DNA from: Spiroplasma endosymbiont of Clivina fossor
GTDB lineage: Bacteria > Bacillota_I > Bacilli_A > Mycoplasmatales > Nriv7
DNA: 64,000 nucleotides
Assembly (NCBI RefSeq): GCF_964031115.1
Contig: NZ_OZ035006.1
Location: 930,001-994,000, forward strand
Direction of reading: 5' to 3'
Part shown: one piece after another, positions 1-10,991 of the stretch
Numbering within the stretch: the first letter of the stretch is position 1
How the letters are laid out: the number at the start of each line of letters is the position of its first letter
Made by a program: the position numbers and the translations under genes
The notes under the pieces: generated by a model
Database searches by the model: none
Seen by the model: only the letters and a program-made list of their open reading frames with translations
Told to the model about the DNA's origin: nothing

Positions 1-207
1 TTGGTTCTTCCGCGACGAAATCTCTTTTTTAATTCTTCTATTTTTAAAATTTCTAGCATTTTATTAAAAGTAGTATGTTTAATACCAGTTAATCTTAAAA
101 AATTTTTATCACTTATTTGATTATTTTTTTTAAATTTCATTTAAATTCCACCTTTTTATTAAAAACAACAATTCAATTATATTTTAAATTAATTTTGCAA
201 GAAGTCT
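1..207 (-). mobile_element. IS5-family element, truncated by window start
   Basis: This is the 5' end of an IS5 copy (described in full at 4559-5626), cut by the window edge. It encodes the transposase N-terminus and ends with the inverted repeat that closes GCAAGAAGTCT. It is followed by AAT and then the 3' end of an IS1595 element, so it sits near the 3' end of that IS1595 copy. Confidence 0.9.
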
Positions 208-2324
208 AATATCGCTGTTTGTTGGTTTGGAGTTAAACCCTTCCCTTATGTTGGTATTTTCATTTTCAGAGATTTAAATAATTTTGAATATTAGTAAAAC
301 CTAAACCATGATAATGAATTAAGGCTTCTTTAAGACTAGATTGTAATTTACTGATTTTATTTAAGTTACGATAACTAGCTTCAGGATTAATTGTTGTTTT
401 AGTTACACATAAAGTAGAATTTGTTTGTTTTGCTACTAAAAAATATAATTTTTGCATATCAGAAGTAATAATTGAATTTTCGTTAATTAATTCTTTGTTC
501 ATATTTTCAATAACTCATTGTTTTTGTAAACGTTTGGTGTTTGTGGATTTAACATAAATATTGTTATTATTATCAATTGCCATTTGAATACAGCATCTTA
601 GTATTAGTTGCGAATGGGTCAAGGTGAATTCTTCGTGGATCAGTTTTATATTTGAAATTTCCTTTATGGATTTCTTTAATAAATGTTTCATCGATTTGGA
701 TTTTACCAGATAATTTTTTAAATTTTAATTGGGTATTTTCTAATTGTTTTGATTTCATTAATTTTTGACGATTATATCAAGCAGTTTTTAATGTAGTTTT
801 AATAAAACGAGAAATTGTTTTACTAGATTGCCCCAGCAATGAAATTTGAATCAATAAATTTCATTGTTCATAATTTAAATGACTTCAATAAATAAAATGA
901 TTACGAAAAGCGTCAAAACTTGCACGGCAATTTTTACATAAATATTTTTGTTTTCCTTCTGAATTATGTCCATTTTTAACGCAATGGTAAGATTCACATT
1001 TAGGGCATTTAATAGACTTCTTGCAAAATTAATATGATAATTATAATTTTTAAATTTAAAATAAATATAAAAGTGTTATTAAAATAATTTTTAGATTATT
1101 TTTACAAATATTTTGTCATTAAAACATAATAAAAATTATTATTTACAATAAAAAAAGACTGAAATTTTAAATTATCAAATATATTTAAACTAATAGTTGT
1201 AAATTATAAATTGAAGCTATTAAATTAAATCTTAAAGCAAATCTTTTTCTACGATTTCGATATTTTTCACTAATAATTTTAAATTTTTTAAGTATAGCAA
1301 AAACATTTTCAATAACAATTCTCATTTTTGAAATTCGCTCATTATTTTGCTTTTCTTCTTTATTTAAAGGGTTTTTCTTTGATTTTCTTTTAGGAATTAA
1401 AACATTATGATTAATTTTTTGTATGCCTTGATAACCTAAATCCACTAAAACAGTTGTTTCTGGTAAAAATTTAATTTTTGAATCTTTTAAAATTTTAAAG
1501 TCATGGTTTTTACCATAAGAAAAATCAGAACTAATAATTTTTTTACTATCTTTTTCAATTATAACTTGTGTTTTTATTGTGTGTTTTTTCTTTTTTCCTG
1601 AGTAGTGCTGTTTTTGTCTTTTTTTGGGCGTTGGATTTGGCTTTCAGTTACATCAATTATAACAGTCTTATCTTTGAAATAATCTTTTAATAGTGATTTT
1701 TGACCAGTAAGTTGTTGAAAATTAGGGTGTTTTATTAAAGTGTCTTCAATTCATTTGATATTTCTATAACAACTACTTTCACTAATATCATAACTTTTTG
1801 CAATATGAAAATAAGTTCTATATTCTCTTCAATATTCTAAAGTCATTAAAATACGATTTTCTAATGATAATTTATTGGTTTTTCCGCGACGAAATCTCTT
1901 TTTTAATTCTTCTATTTTTAAAATTTCTAGCATTTTATTAAAAGTAGTATGTTTAATACCAGTTAATCTTAAAAAATTTTTATCACTTATTTGATTATTT
2001 TTTTTTAAATTTCATTTAAATTCCACCTTTTTATTAAAAACAACAATTCAATTATATTTTAAATTAATTTTGCAAGAAGTCTAATACCTCTTGCGCTCTA
2101 AATTTTTGATCAATTTCATTTAAACGTTTTTGTTTTTGTTTTTTTTTATTAATTCTGCTTGTTGTTTGACTTTTTCATAAAATTCTAAAAATTGACCATC
2201 TGTTAAAGTATTTACTAGTTCTTGAATTATTTTTTCCATAATTATTATCCACCTCTATCATATTAAAATATACCTAAAATTAAGTATATTCAATAAATAT
2301 CAAGAGTTTTCGACAAAATTAAAA
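208..2324 (-). pseudogene. IS1595-like element with IS5 inserted; transposase broken
   Basis: This is a degenerate copy of the IS1595/ISXO2-like element described at 48363-49507. The transposase would read from about 2239 down to 211. It is split by an IS5 copy (1014-2082) with an AAT duplication. It also carries small indels: an extra base near 595, extra bases near 2088, an expanded T tract near 2140, and a 5-bp duplication near 251. The right terminal repeat ends at 2324. The left end lies beyond the IS5 fragment at the window start. The copy is dead. Confidence 0.85.
1014..2082 (-). mobile_element. IS5-family element, 1069 bp, frameshifted
   Basis: A complete IS5 copy bounded by the AGACTTCTTGC inverted repeats and flanked by AAT at 1011-1013 and 2083-2085. 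It is one base longer than the other copies. The extra T lies in the A-rich run just after the start codon near 2000, so translation stops after about six codons. It sits inside the IS1595 transposase gene at 208-2324. Confidence 0.9.
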
Positions 2325-2446
2325 ATAATTACTTGTTTTTCCTTTTTTTCAATTTTCTTTGCTCTATTTTTTAATTGCTGATTTATTTTCATAAAAGTTT
2401 TATCATCAATATTATTTATTTCTTTTAAAATATCTTTTTCTTGCAT
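2325..2446 (-). pseudogene. N-terminal remnant, probably of a second IS1595-like transposase
   Basis: About 38 codons starting at an ATG with a good AAAGGTG ribosome binding site, cut off where the IS1595 element begins at 2324. The peptide starts MQEKDILKEINNIDDKTF. Its spacing of acidic, DD and K-rich segments resembles the N-terminus of the IS1595 transposase in this window (MEKIIQELVNTLTDDQF). It is therefore probably the start of a related, diverged transposase. No function is left. Confidence 0.45.
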
Positions 2447-2459
2447 AAAAAATCACCTT

Positions 2460-2553
2460 TAAATTAAAAATAACCCATTTACAGAAAAAATAAAGAGGTT
2501 ATCAATACTTATCTTTAAAATTAAAAAAAATATTAGAAAATAATTTAAATTTT
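2460..2553. other. AT-rich intergenic stretch
   Basis: Between the transposase remnant and the metK terminator. I see no gene or clear signal here. Confidence 0.4.
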
Positions 2554-2585
2554 AAAAATGAGAATACCTAAGTATTCTCATTTTT
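2554..2585 (-). terminator. metK terminator
   Basis: A perfect 14-bp stem (AAAAATGAGAATAC and its complement) with a CTAA loop at the end of metK. The outer A/T pairs give a U run in both directions, and it overlaps the metK stop codon. Confidence 0.85.
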
Positions 2586-3735
2586 ACTTATCTTTAATAT
2601 AATCTTTTAATTGTTCTAAACAGTCCAGTTTTTCTCAACTAAAATTATCATCTTTACCAAAATGACCATAAACAGCAGTTTTTTGATAAATCGGTTGCAT
2701 TAACTGCAAACAATCAATCATTCCTTGAATTGAAAAATCAAAAACAGCACTAATGGCATCACTAATTATATTAAGAGCAATCTTTTCAGTATTAAATGTC
2801 TCAATATAAACAGCAATCGGAGCTTTCATACCAATAGCATATGCCAATTGAATTTCACATTTATCAGCCCAATTTAAAGCAACAATATGTTTAGCAACTT
2901 TTCTTGCCATATAAGCAGCTGTCCGATCAACTTTAGTAGCATCTTTACCAGAAAAAGCACCACCACCACTACGAGCATATCCACCATAAGTATCCACAAT
3001 AATTTTTCTTCCTGTTAATCCCGTATCACCATAAGGTCCACCAATAACAAATCTTCCTGTCGGATTAATCAAAAATTTAAAATCAAAATTTAACTTATAT
3101 TTCTTAGCAATAACTAGCATAATTTTTTGATGAATAAAGGTTTTAAATTCACTTTCATTATAATCAGGATGATGCTGAATTGACATTAAAATCGTATCAA
3201 TTTTAGGTTGGTACCGATTAGTATAATCAATCGTTACTTGTGATTTCATATCAGGGCACGCATCTTTAAATTCTTGATTTTTTCTTAAAGAAGAAGCTAA
3301 ATGTACTAAATCATGAGCAATTTGAATAGCTAACGGCATATAAGTTTTAGTTTCATTAGTAGCATAACCAAAAATAATTCCTTGATCGCCTGCTGCTAAT
3401 TGATGATTATGTTCCACACCACGAATAATATCTTGTGACTGACTATGAATTAATACTTGAATATGACAATTATTACCATTAATACCAATTTTTTCATCAA
3501 TATAACCAATATCACAAATAACTTTTCTAGCAATCGCTTCATAATTTACAATTGCTGATGATTTAATTTCGCCACCAATAATAACCATATTAGTAGTAAT
3601 AAACACTTCACAAGCTAGTCTTGTTTGCGGGTCTTGTTTTAAACAAGCATCCAAAATAGCATCAGCTATTTGATCACAAATCTTATCAGGATGTCCTTCA
3701 TTAACAGATTCACTAGTAAATAATATTTTTCTCAT
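2584..3735 (-). CDS. metK: S-adenosylmethionine synthase
   Basis: MetK makes S-adenosylmethionine from methionine and ATP in the cytoplasm. The protein has 383 residues, normal for the family. Visible signatures are the N-terminal GHPDK substrate motif, AAGDQGIIFGYATNE and the glycine-rich loop GGGAFSGKDATKVDR. An in-frame UGA near the end must be read as Trp, adding 17 residues (WEKLDCLEQL and so on) before the TAA at 2584. The start is ATG 3735, because a GGAGG lies five bases upstream; the in-frame ATG at 3747 overlaps that site. A strong terminator follows and a SAM-I-like leader precedes it, so feedback control by the product is likely. Confidence 0.97.
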
Positions 3736-3766
3736 ACATTCCTCCATTAATTTATTTAAATAATAT

Positions 3767-3920
3767 AAAACCTTCTTTAACTAAAAAGAAGGTTTTATAT
3801 TTTAAATATAATCCTTCCCTTATTGTTGGTATTTACCCTGCTAGAAGCACCTTCTTTTAAAAATAAAAGGGTTGCTACTGGTTAAAACTAGCATATCCAG
3901 TTCAGAATAAATGAATGAAA
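3767..3920 (-). promoter_or_regulatory. SAM-I (S-box)-like riboswitch with terminator
   Basis: The metK leader contains the S-box core GCAACC, an A/T-rich hairpin, then AAGGTGCT. Flanking UAUUCUG and CAGGGUA can form P1, and ACTGG/CCAGT a P2-like stem. Downstream, 3767-3797 forms a terminator (AAAACCTTC stem and U run). AAAAGAAGGT at 3849-3858 can pair perfectly with the 5' arm of that terminator (3784-3793), giving an antiterminator. This fits transcriptional control of metK by SAM. The P3 region departs from the consensus, so the class call is probable rather than certain. Confidence 0.7.
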
Positions 3921-3940
3921 ATTTTAAATTGTCCTTAAAA

Positions 3941-3969
3941 ATATTAACATTAATCACTTAAAAATGCAA
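3941..3969 (-). promoter_or_regulatory. metK promoter
   Basis: TTGCAT (-35), 17-bp spacer and TAATAT (-10), placed just upstream of the riboswitch leader. Confidence 0.55.
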
Positions 3970-3981
3970 ATTACTTGTAAA

Positions 3982-4136
3982 GGTCGCGTTTAGTTTTCTT
4001 AGGTATTGCTTTGAAGAAGTAAAACAATCAGCTAATTATATTATTTAATTACTAAACTAACCCTGCCTTTCTTGTTATTGTCATTTTTATTCATTACCAT
4101 TTTATCATATTATTGAATTTTTACACAATAAAAAAT
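3982..4136 (+). repeat. Dispersed repeat R1
   Basis: A ~150-bp non-coding repeat that begins GGTCGCGTTTAGTTTTCTTA. Related copies occur at 10768, 29370 (inverted), 38807, 47763 and 55893. At 47763 and 55893 it lies directly 3' of an ISLre2 transposase gene. Here it runs into an IS1595 end. Confidence 0.8.
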
Positions 4137-4558
4137 TTTTAATTTTGTCGAAAACTCTTGATAAAATAAAAAAATCATCAACTTGATAATTTTAAAAGGC
4201 TTTTATGTAAAATTACTATTTTTACTTTAACTTTTTTATACATTAAAATATAATATCGCTGTTTGTTGGTTTGGAGTTAAACCCTTATGTTGGTATTTTC
4301 ATTTTCAGAGATTTAAATAATTTTGAATATTAGTAAAACCTAAACCATGATAATGAATTAAGGCTTCTTTAAGACTAGATTGTAATTTACTGATTTTATT
4401 TAAGTTACGATAGCTAGCTTCAGGATTAATTGTTGTTTTAGTTACACATAAAGTAGAATTTGTTTGTTTTGCTACTAAAAAATATAATTTTTGCATATCA
4501 GAAGTAATAATTGAATTTTCGTTAATTAATTCTTTGTTCATATTTTCAATAACTCATT

Positions 4559-5626
4559 AGACTTCTTGCAAAATTAATATGATAATTATAATTTTTAAAT
4601 TTAAAATAAATATAAAAGTGTTATTAAAATAATTTTTAGATTATTTTTACAAATATTTTGTCATTAAAACATAATAAAAATTATTATTTACAATAAAAAA
4701 AGACTGAAATTTTAAATTATCAAATATATTTAAACTAATAGTTGTAAATTATAAATTGAAGCTATTAAATTAAATCTTAAAGCAAATCTTTTTCTACGAT
4801 TTCGATATTTTTCACTAATAATTTTAAATTTTTTAAGTATAGCAAAAACATTTTCAATAACAATTCTCATTTTTGAAATTCGCTCATTATTTTGCTTTTC
4901 TTCTTTATTTAAAGGGTTTTTCTTTGATTTTCTTTTAGGAATTAAAACATTATGATTAATTTTTTGTATGCCTTGATAACCTAAATCCACTAAAACAGTT
5001 GTTTCTGGTAAAAATTTAATTTTTGAATCTTTTAAAATTTTAAAGTCATGGTTTTTACCATAAGAAAAATCAGAACTAATAATTTTTTTACTATCTTTTT
5101 CAATTATAACTTGTGTTTTTATTGTGTGTTTTTTCTTTTTTCCTGAGTAGTGCTGTTTTTGTCTTTTTTTGGGCGTTGGATTTGGCTTTCAGTTACATCA
5201 ATTATAACAGTCTTATCTTTGAAATAATCTTTTAATAGTGATTTTTGACCAGTAAGTTGTTGAAAATTAGGGTGTTTTATTAAAGTGTCTTCAATTCATT
5301 TGATATTTCTATAACAACTACTTTCACTAATATCATAACTTTTTGCAATATGAAAATAAGTTCTATATTCTCTTCAATATTCTAAAGTCATTAAAATACG
5401 ATTTTCTAATGATAATTTATTGGTTCTTCCGCGACGAAATCTCTTTTTTAATTCTTCTATTTTTAAAATTTCTAGCATTTTATTAAAAGTAGTATGTTTA
5501 ATACCAGTTAATCTTAAAAAATTTTTATCACTTATTTGATTATTTTTTTTAAATTTCATTTAAATTCCACCTTTTTATTAAAAACAACAATTCAATTATA
5601 TTTTAAATTAATTTTGCAAGAAGTCT
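4559..5626 (-). mobile_element. IS5-family element (ISL2-like group), 1068 bp
   Basis: The best-defined IS5 copy. It has perfect terminal inverted repeats of at least 20 bp (AGACTTCTTGCAAAATTAAT) and an ATT duplication at 4556-4558 and 5627-5629; the uninterrupted site is seen in other IS1595 copies. A 3-bp ANT duplication is the known signature of the ISL2 group of IS5. Seven full and one partial copies of almost identical sequence occur in the window. Confidence 0.93.
4730..5559 (-). CDS. IS5-family transposase, made by -1 frameshift
   Basis: Cut-and-paste DDE transposase. OrfA starts at ATG 5559 (RBS AAAGGTGG) with a helix-turn-helix N-terminus and runs 146 codons. At the A7 run after CAACGCCC, a -1 slip joins it to orfB, giving about 276 residues. 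Catalytic residues are D in VIIDVTES, D in VLVDLGYQG and E in RIVIENVF. The YSGKKKKHTIKTQ segment typical of IS5 transposases is reached only after the frameshift. All intact copies keep the same slippery run, which argues for programmed frameshifting. OrfA also contains UGA Trp codons. Confidence 0.88.
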
Positions 5627-5681
5627 ATTGTTTTTGTAAACGTTTGGTGTTTGTGGATTTAACATAAAATAAAAAAAATAT

Positions 5682-7004
5682 TAGGCCTGTCCAAAATTCT
5701 GTGTCTCGATAATTCATTCTGAATTATACTTAAACGAAGGAGAACAGAAAATGACAAAAAAAAATAAAAAAAGAACCTGATGCAACTGATAAAGTTGTTG
5801 ATTATTTTTTAGAAAATATTGATAATCAACAAGATTTATTTAAAGGCAATACTATTTTTCAGGAATTTACCAAAAAATTAACTGAACGAATGTTAAATAC
5901 GGAAATTAAAGATCATCTTGAAACTGATGAGAATCATAATAAAAGAAATGGCAACACACAAAAAACCATTATTACTAAAAATGGTTCAATCGCAATTGAT
6001 GTACCAAGAGATCGAAATAGTACTTTTGAACCAGTAATTATTCCGAAAAGACAAAGAAGATTTGATAACTTTGATCAAAAAGTAATTTCTTTATATGCAA
6101 GAGAAATGACAATTTCTGATATCAAAGCACAATTGCAAGAATTCTATCACGGAGCAGAAATTTCAGAAAGTTTAATTAGTCAAATAACTGATGATGTTAT
6201 TGAAGAAGTTAAAATGTGACAAACTAAACCTTTAGAGAAGATTTATCCGATTGTTTATTTTGATTGTATTGTTGTTAAAGTAAAGCAAGATAAACGAATA
6301 ATAAATAAAGCAGAATATCTTGCCTTAGGAATTAATTTAGATGGTTTAAAAGATATTTTAGGAATGTGAATTAGCGAGAATGAGGGAGCCAAATTTTGAC
6401 TTAATAATCTTACGGAAATGAAAAATCGTGGCTTACAAGATATTCTTGTTGCTTGTAGCGATAATTTAACTGGAATGTCTGATGCAATAGAAGCTGTGTT
6501 CCCAAAAACACAGCACCAATTATGCATTGTTCATCAAATTCGTAATAGTTTAAAATTTGTCCCTTACAAAGATCGCAAACTTGTAGCTAATGATTTAAAA
6601 TCAATTTATACAGCAATTAATGAAGAAATAGCGCTAGTTGCTTTAGATCATTTTTCTGAAAAATGAAATAAAAAGTATCCACAAATTACTAAATCATGAA
6701 AAAATAACTGAAATAATTTAATAATTTTTCTTGAATATCCTCAAGAATTTAGAAAGATTATTTACACAACTAATGCGATTGAATCTGTTAATAGTCAACT
6801 AAGAAAAGTCATTAAGAATAAAAAGATTTTTCCTAATGACGCATCAGTTTTTAAAATATTTTATTTAGCATTTCAAAATATGGTTAAGAAATGAACGATG
6901 CCAATTCAAAATTGGGGTAGTGCAATTTCACATTTAATGATAAAATTTGAGGACAGAGTGAATTTAAGTTAATTACTTAGAGACACAGTTAATTGTACAG
7001 TCCC
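5682..7004 (+). mobile_element. IS256-family element, copy 1
   Basis: IS256 element with imperfect terminal repeats (GCCTGTCCAAAATTCTGTGT on the left, inverted GGGACTGTACAATT on the right). Unlike the copies at 17180 and 61109, its flanks show no matching 8-bp duplication. It joins two unrelated IS1595 ends, so the junction was rearranged. Confidence 0.85.
5751..6972 (+). pseudogene. IS256 transposase with early frameshift
   Basis: Mutator-type transposase, nearly identical to the intact 406-residue copies at 17212-18432 and 61141-62361. One extra A in the A-rich run after the start codon shifts the frame, so the normal start reads only about nine residues in the correct sense. The rest stays open (with UGA = Trp) from [17 protein letters not shown] to the stop at 6972. 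It is inactive unless slippage restores the frame. Confidence 0.8.
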
Positions 7005-7088
7005 AGTAATTTTACATAAAAGCCTTTTAAAATTATCAAGTTGATGATTTTTTTTTTATTTTATCAAGAGTTTTCGACAAAATTAAAA
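7005..7088 (+). mobile_element. IS1595-like 3' end fragment
   Basis: The last ~84 bp of an IS1595 element in plus orientation, ending with the terminal repeat CGACAAAATTAAAA. The element half at 4137 is also a 3' end but in the opposite orientation, so the two cannot be halves of one copy. It abuts the ymdB stop codon. Confidence 0.8.
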
Positions 7089-7091
7089 TAA

Positions 7092-7889
7092 TTATTTAAT
7101 AACCTTAGGATATTCTTTGTGTGGATTAATATTAATATTTTCAATTTTTATAACTTTATTAGTAATATCATCAATAAATAAAACAATACCATTAATTTGC
7201 CCCTCACCAATTGCTGGTTTAAATTTAATTGGCAAATTATTTTTCTGACGATAAATAACTTCTGTTGGATTAGCACCAATAATTGAATAATAAGCTCCCG
7301 TCATTCCAATATCAGTAATGAATCCGGTTCCTTTTGGCAAAATTCTCGCATCATTAGTTTGTACATGCGTATGTGTTCCTCATAATGCTGTAATCTCGCC
7401 ATCATAATTTCAAGCTAAAGCAATTTTTTCAGCACTTGCTTCCGCATGACAATCAACTAAGTGAATATCACTGTCATCTTCTTTTAAGAGTGTATCCATT
7501 TCCAAATATGCATTTTGTGATGAACCCATAAAAGCACTACCAATTAAATTGGTAACGCGAATTTTCTTATCTTTAACAGTAAATATTGAAGAACCTTTAC
7601 CAGGATGGTAGGGATTACTATTTAATGGTCGTAAAATATGATCATTATCAACGATTAAATCTAACATATCCGGCTTATCAAATGTATGGTTACCACCTGT
7701 AATCACATCAACATTAATTTGCTTTAAAAAATGATAATGCTCTTTAATCATTGATTTTCCATGACTAATATTTTCTCCATTAACAATGACAAAATCAATT
7801 TGATAATCTTTTCTTAAAGATTCTAAATATTCTTCTAAAATACTACGACCAACTTGACCATAAATATCACCAATAACTAAAATATTCAT
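7092..7889 (-). CDS. ymdB: YmdB-like metallophosphoesterase (TIGR00282 family)
   Basis: A 265-residue calcineurin-like phosphoesterase. In Bacillus the family member YmdB is a 2',3'-cyclic nucleotide phosphodiesterase. Metal-binding motifs in order are GDIYGQVGR, NGENISHGKS, GGNHTFDK, VDCHAEASAEK and GTHTHVQTNDARILP, then the family-typical GFITDIGMTG. One UGA codon is Trp. It is the last gene of mnmA-ftsY-ylxM-ymdB, 14 bp after ylxM. Its stop codon lies four bases from an IS1595 end, so the element landed just past the gene and may have removed the native terminator. Confidence 0.92.
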
Positions 7890-7903
7890 ATTTTTCCTTC
7901 TTT

Positions 7904-8224
7904 CTAATCAATTTTTCTTAACTCAGCAATTAACATTCCTACATTTGCTTCCGTTTCATTTTCATAATATGCATATAATGTTTTTCGACGAATATCTTTT
8001 ACTAACAACTGCATCTTTTCTTCATAAACATTTAGGATATTAATTATCTTACTAATCGCATCGTGAACAGCACTACGCGAAACATTTAATTCATTAGCAA
8101 TCTCTTGTAATGAAAAATTTTCCATTAAATAAAGGGAAAAGTATTTTTGCTGTTTCGGTGTTAATAACTTACTATATAAATCATATAATAAATTTAATTC
8201 ATTAGTCTTACTAAGATCTCACAT
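7904..8224 (-). CDS. ylxM: YlxM/UPF0122 helix-turn-helix protein
   Basis: A small DNA-binding-type protein of about 106 residues with a sigma-region-4-like helix-turn-helix (LQEIANELNVSRSAVHDAI). UPF0122 proteins are typically encoded beside signal recognition particle genes, and here it follows ftsY directly. An in-frame ATG at 8230 is possible, but AAGGA is better spaced for ATG 8224. The first codons read MWDLSK with UGA as Trp. Confidence 0.9.
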
Positions 8225-8237
8225 TTTCATCCTTATC

Positions 8238-9209
8238 CTATCTACTCGTAACTTCTTTTGCTGTTAATCCTTGAATATATTGTTCTAAATCAAATTCTTC
8301 CAAGTCATCAAGTTTTTCACCAAGACCAATATATTTTACAGGAATATTTAAACTTTCTTTAATCGCTAAAATAATTCCTCCCTTAGAAGAACCATCCATC
8401 TTGGTTAAAATAATCCCCGTAACTGGTGCTACTTCGGTAAAATTTTGTGCTTGGGAAATGCCATTTTGTCCCGTTGTGGCATCAACTACTAATAATGTTT
8501 CATGAGGGGCATCAATGATTACCTTTTGAATAACTTTATATATTTTATTTAATTCATTCATTAAATTAGTTTTAGTTTGTAATCTGCCCGCACTATCACA
8601 AAGAACAACATCAACTTCTAATTCTTGACCTTTTTTAATACCCGTATAAATAACACTAGCAGGATCTTGTTGCTCTTTACTAGGCACCACAATTGGCACT
8701 TGCAAGCGTTTTGCTCATTGCGATAATTGTTCAACAGCACCAGCTCTAAAAGTATCCCCAGCTACTAATAAAACTTTTTTATTTTGTTGTAATAGCAAAT
8801 AAGCTAATTTAGCAATTGATGTTGTTTTACCAGCACCATTAACACCAACAACCAAAATAACATTTAATTGATTATCCAAAACATTTAAAGTCGTTGTAAT
8901 AAACGAATTACTAGCATAAATAGCAACCATCTTATCAATAATAAGTTCATTAATTATTTCTGGATCCTTAATATTATTAATTCTAACTTCATTTTTAATT
9001 TCATTAACAATTTGCAATGCCATTTTAACACCAACATCAGCTAAAATTAATGTATTTTCTAATTCTTCAAAATATGTTTCATCAATAACACGATGCTTAG
9101 TAACTAAAATCTGTAATTTTTGTAAAAAAGATTTTCGGGATTTATTCAACCCTTTTTCATATTTTAAAGAGCTTTTAGATAAGATTTTATCTTTTAATTT
9201 TTTTAACAT
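8238..9209 (-). CDS. ftsY: Signal recognition particle receptor FtsY
   Basis: FtsY is the membrane-associated GTPase that docks the SRP-ribosome complex at the Sec translocon. It has 323 residues: a short basic N-terminal helix, an NG domain with G1 [22 protein letters not shown]3 DSAGRLQTK and G4 [10 protein letters not shown], and a C-terminal [11 protein letters not shown]. The long acidic A domain of E. coli FtsY is missing, as is usual in Mollicutes. One UGA Trp lies after VEQLSQ. It is 23 bp downstream of mnmA. Confidence 0.96.
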
Positions 9210-9232
9210 TAAATCCTCCTAATATGAATAAC

Positions 9233-10450
<1,218 letters not shown>

Positions 10451-10454
10451 TTAG

Positions 10455-10991
10455 GGTCGCGTTTAGTTTTCTTAGGTATTTTTTTAAAAAGAAAAAATAA
10501 TCATTTACGGACGCATAAAGTTTTGTTAGGTAGGCAAAGGTTTAAATAATTTTGAAAGAAAAGCACCTAAAAATTGATTACCTTTTTATTTGAAAAATAA
10601 GAAATAAAACAAAATATTTAATATTAACAAACATAATCTTAATAAAAGGTTATAAAAACTAAGTAAAATGCTTATAAAACTAACATTAAAATAATTTTTT
10701 ACAACAAAAATCATACATAAGAAATATATACTTAATTTGCATATTGAAATAATTTATAGTAAATGATGGTCGCGTTTAGTTTTCTTAGGTATTACTTTGA
10801 AAAAGTAAAACAATCAGCTAATTATATTATTTAATTACTAAACTAAGCCTGCCTTTCTTGTTATTGTCATTTTTATTCGTTATCATTTTATCATATTATT
10901 GAATTTTTACACAATAAAAATTATTAATATGGGCGCATAAAGTTTTGTTAGGTATTGCTTTGAAGAAGTAAAACAATCAGCTAATTATATT
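10455..10991 (+). repeat. Cluster of dispersed repeats R1 and R2
   Basis: No gene seen in this 540-bp stretch. It holds 23-bp motifs of two related types: GGTCGCGTTTAG... at 10455 and 10768, and GGACGCATAAAG.../GGGCGCATAAAG... at 10509 and 10931. An R2 repeat (10509-10704) matches, inverted, the DNA that flanks the IS3 element at 30551-31958. A full R1 copy (10768-10920) and the start of another (10931-10991) follow; the latter is cut by IS5. Confidence 0.75.

Larger units (their letters stand above)
4137..5668 (-). pseudogene. IS1595-like 3' part with IS5 inserted
   Basis: The 3' terminal repeat of an IS1595 element starts at 4137. The transposase C-terminal third follows (Met at 4541), then an IS5 with an ATT duplication (4559-5626), then about 40 bp more of transposase ending near 5668, where an IS256 element takes over. 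The rest of the gene is lost. Confidence 0.85.

Noticed and set aside
234..260. Short similarity between an IS1595 3' end (CCAACATAAGGGAAGGG) and the metK leader (CCAACAATAAGGGAAGG)
   Set aside because: Other IS1595 copies lack the GGAAG part; it arises from a 5-bp duplication in this copy, so chance is likely.
3800..3850. T-box reading of the metK leader because of AGGGTAAATACC
   Set aside because: It lacks the T-box core (AGGGTGGNACCGCG) and a specifier stem; the S-box elements fit better.
6255..6527. Open frame on the minus strand
   Set aside because: Antisense to the IS256 transposase, with no RBS and no family resemblance.
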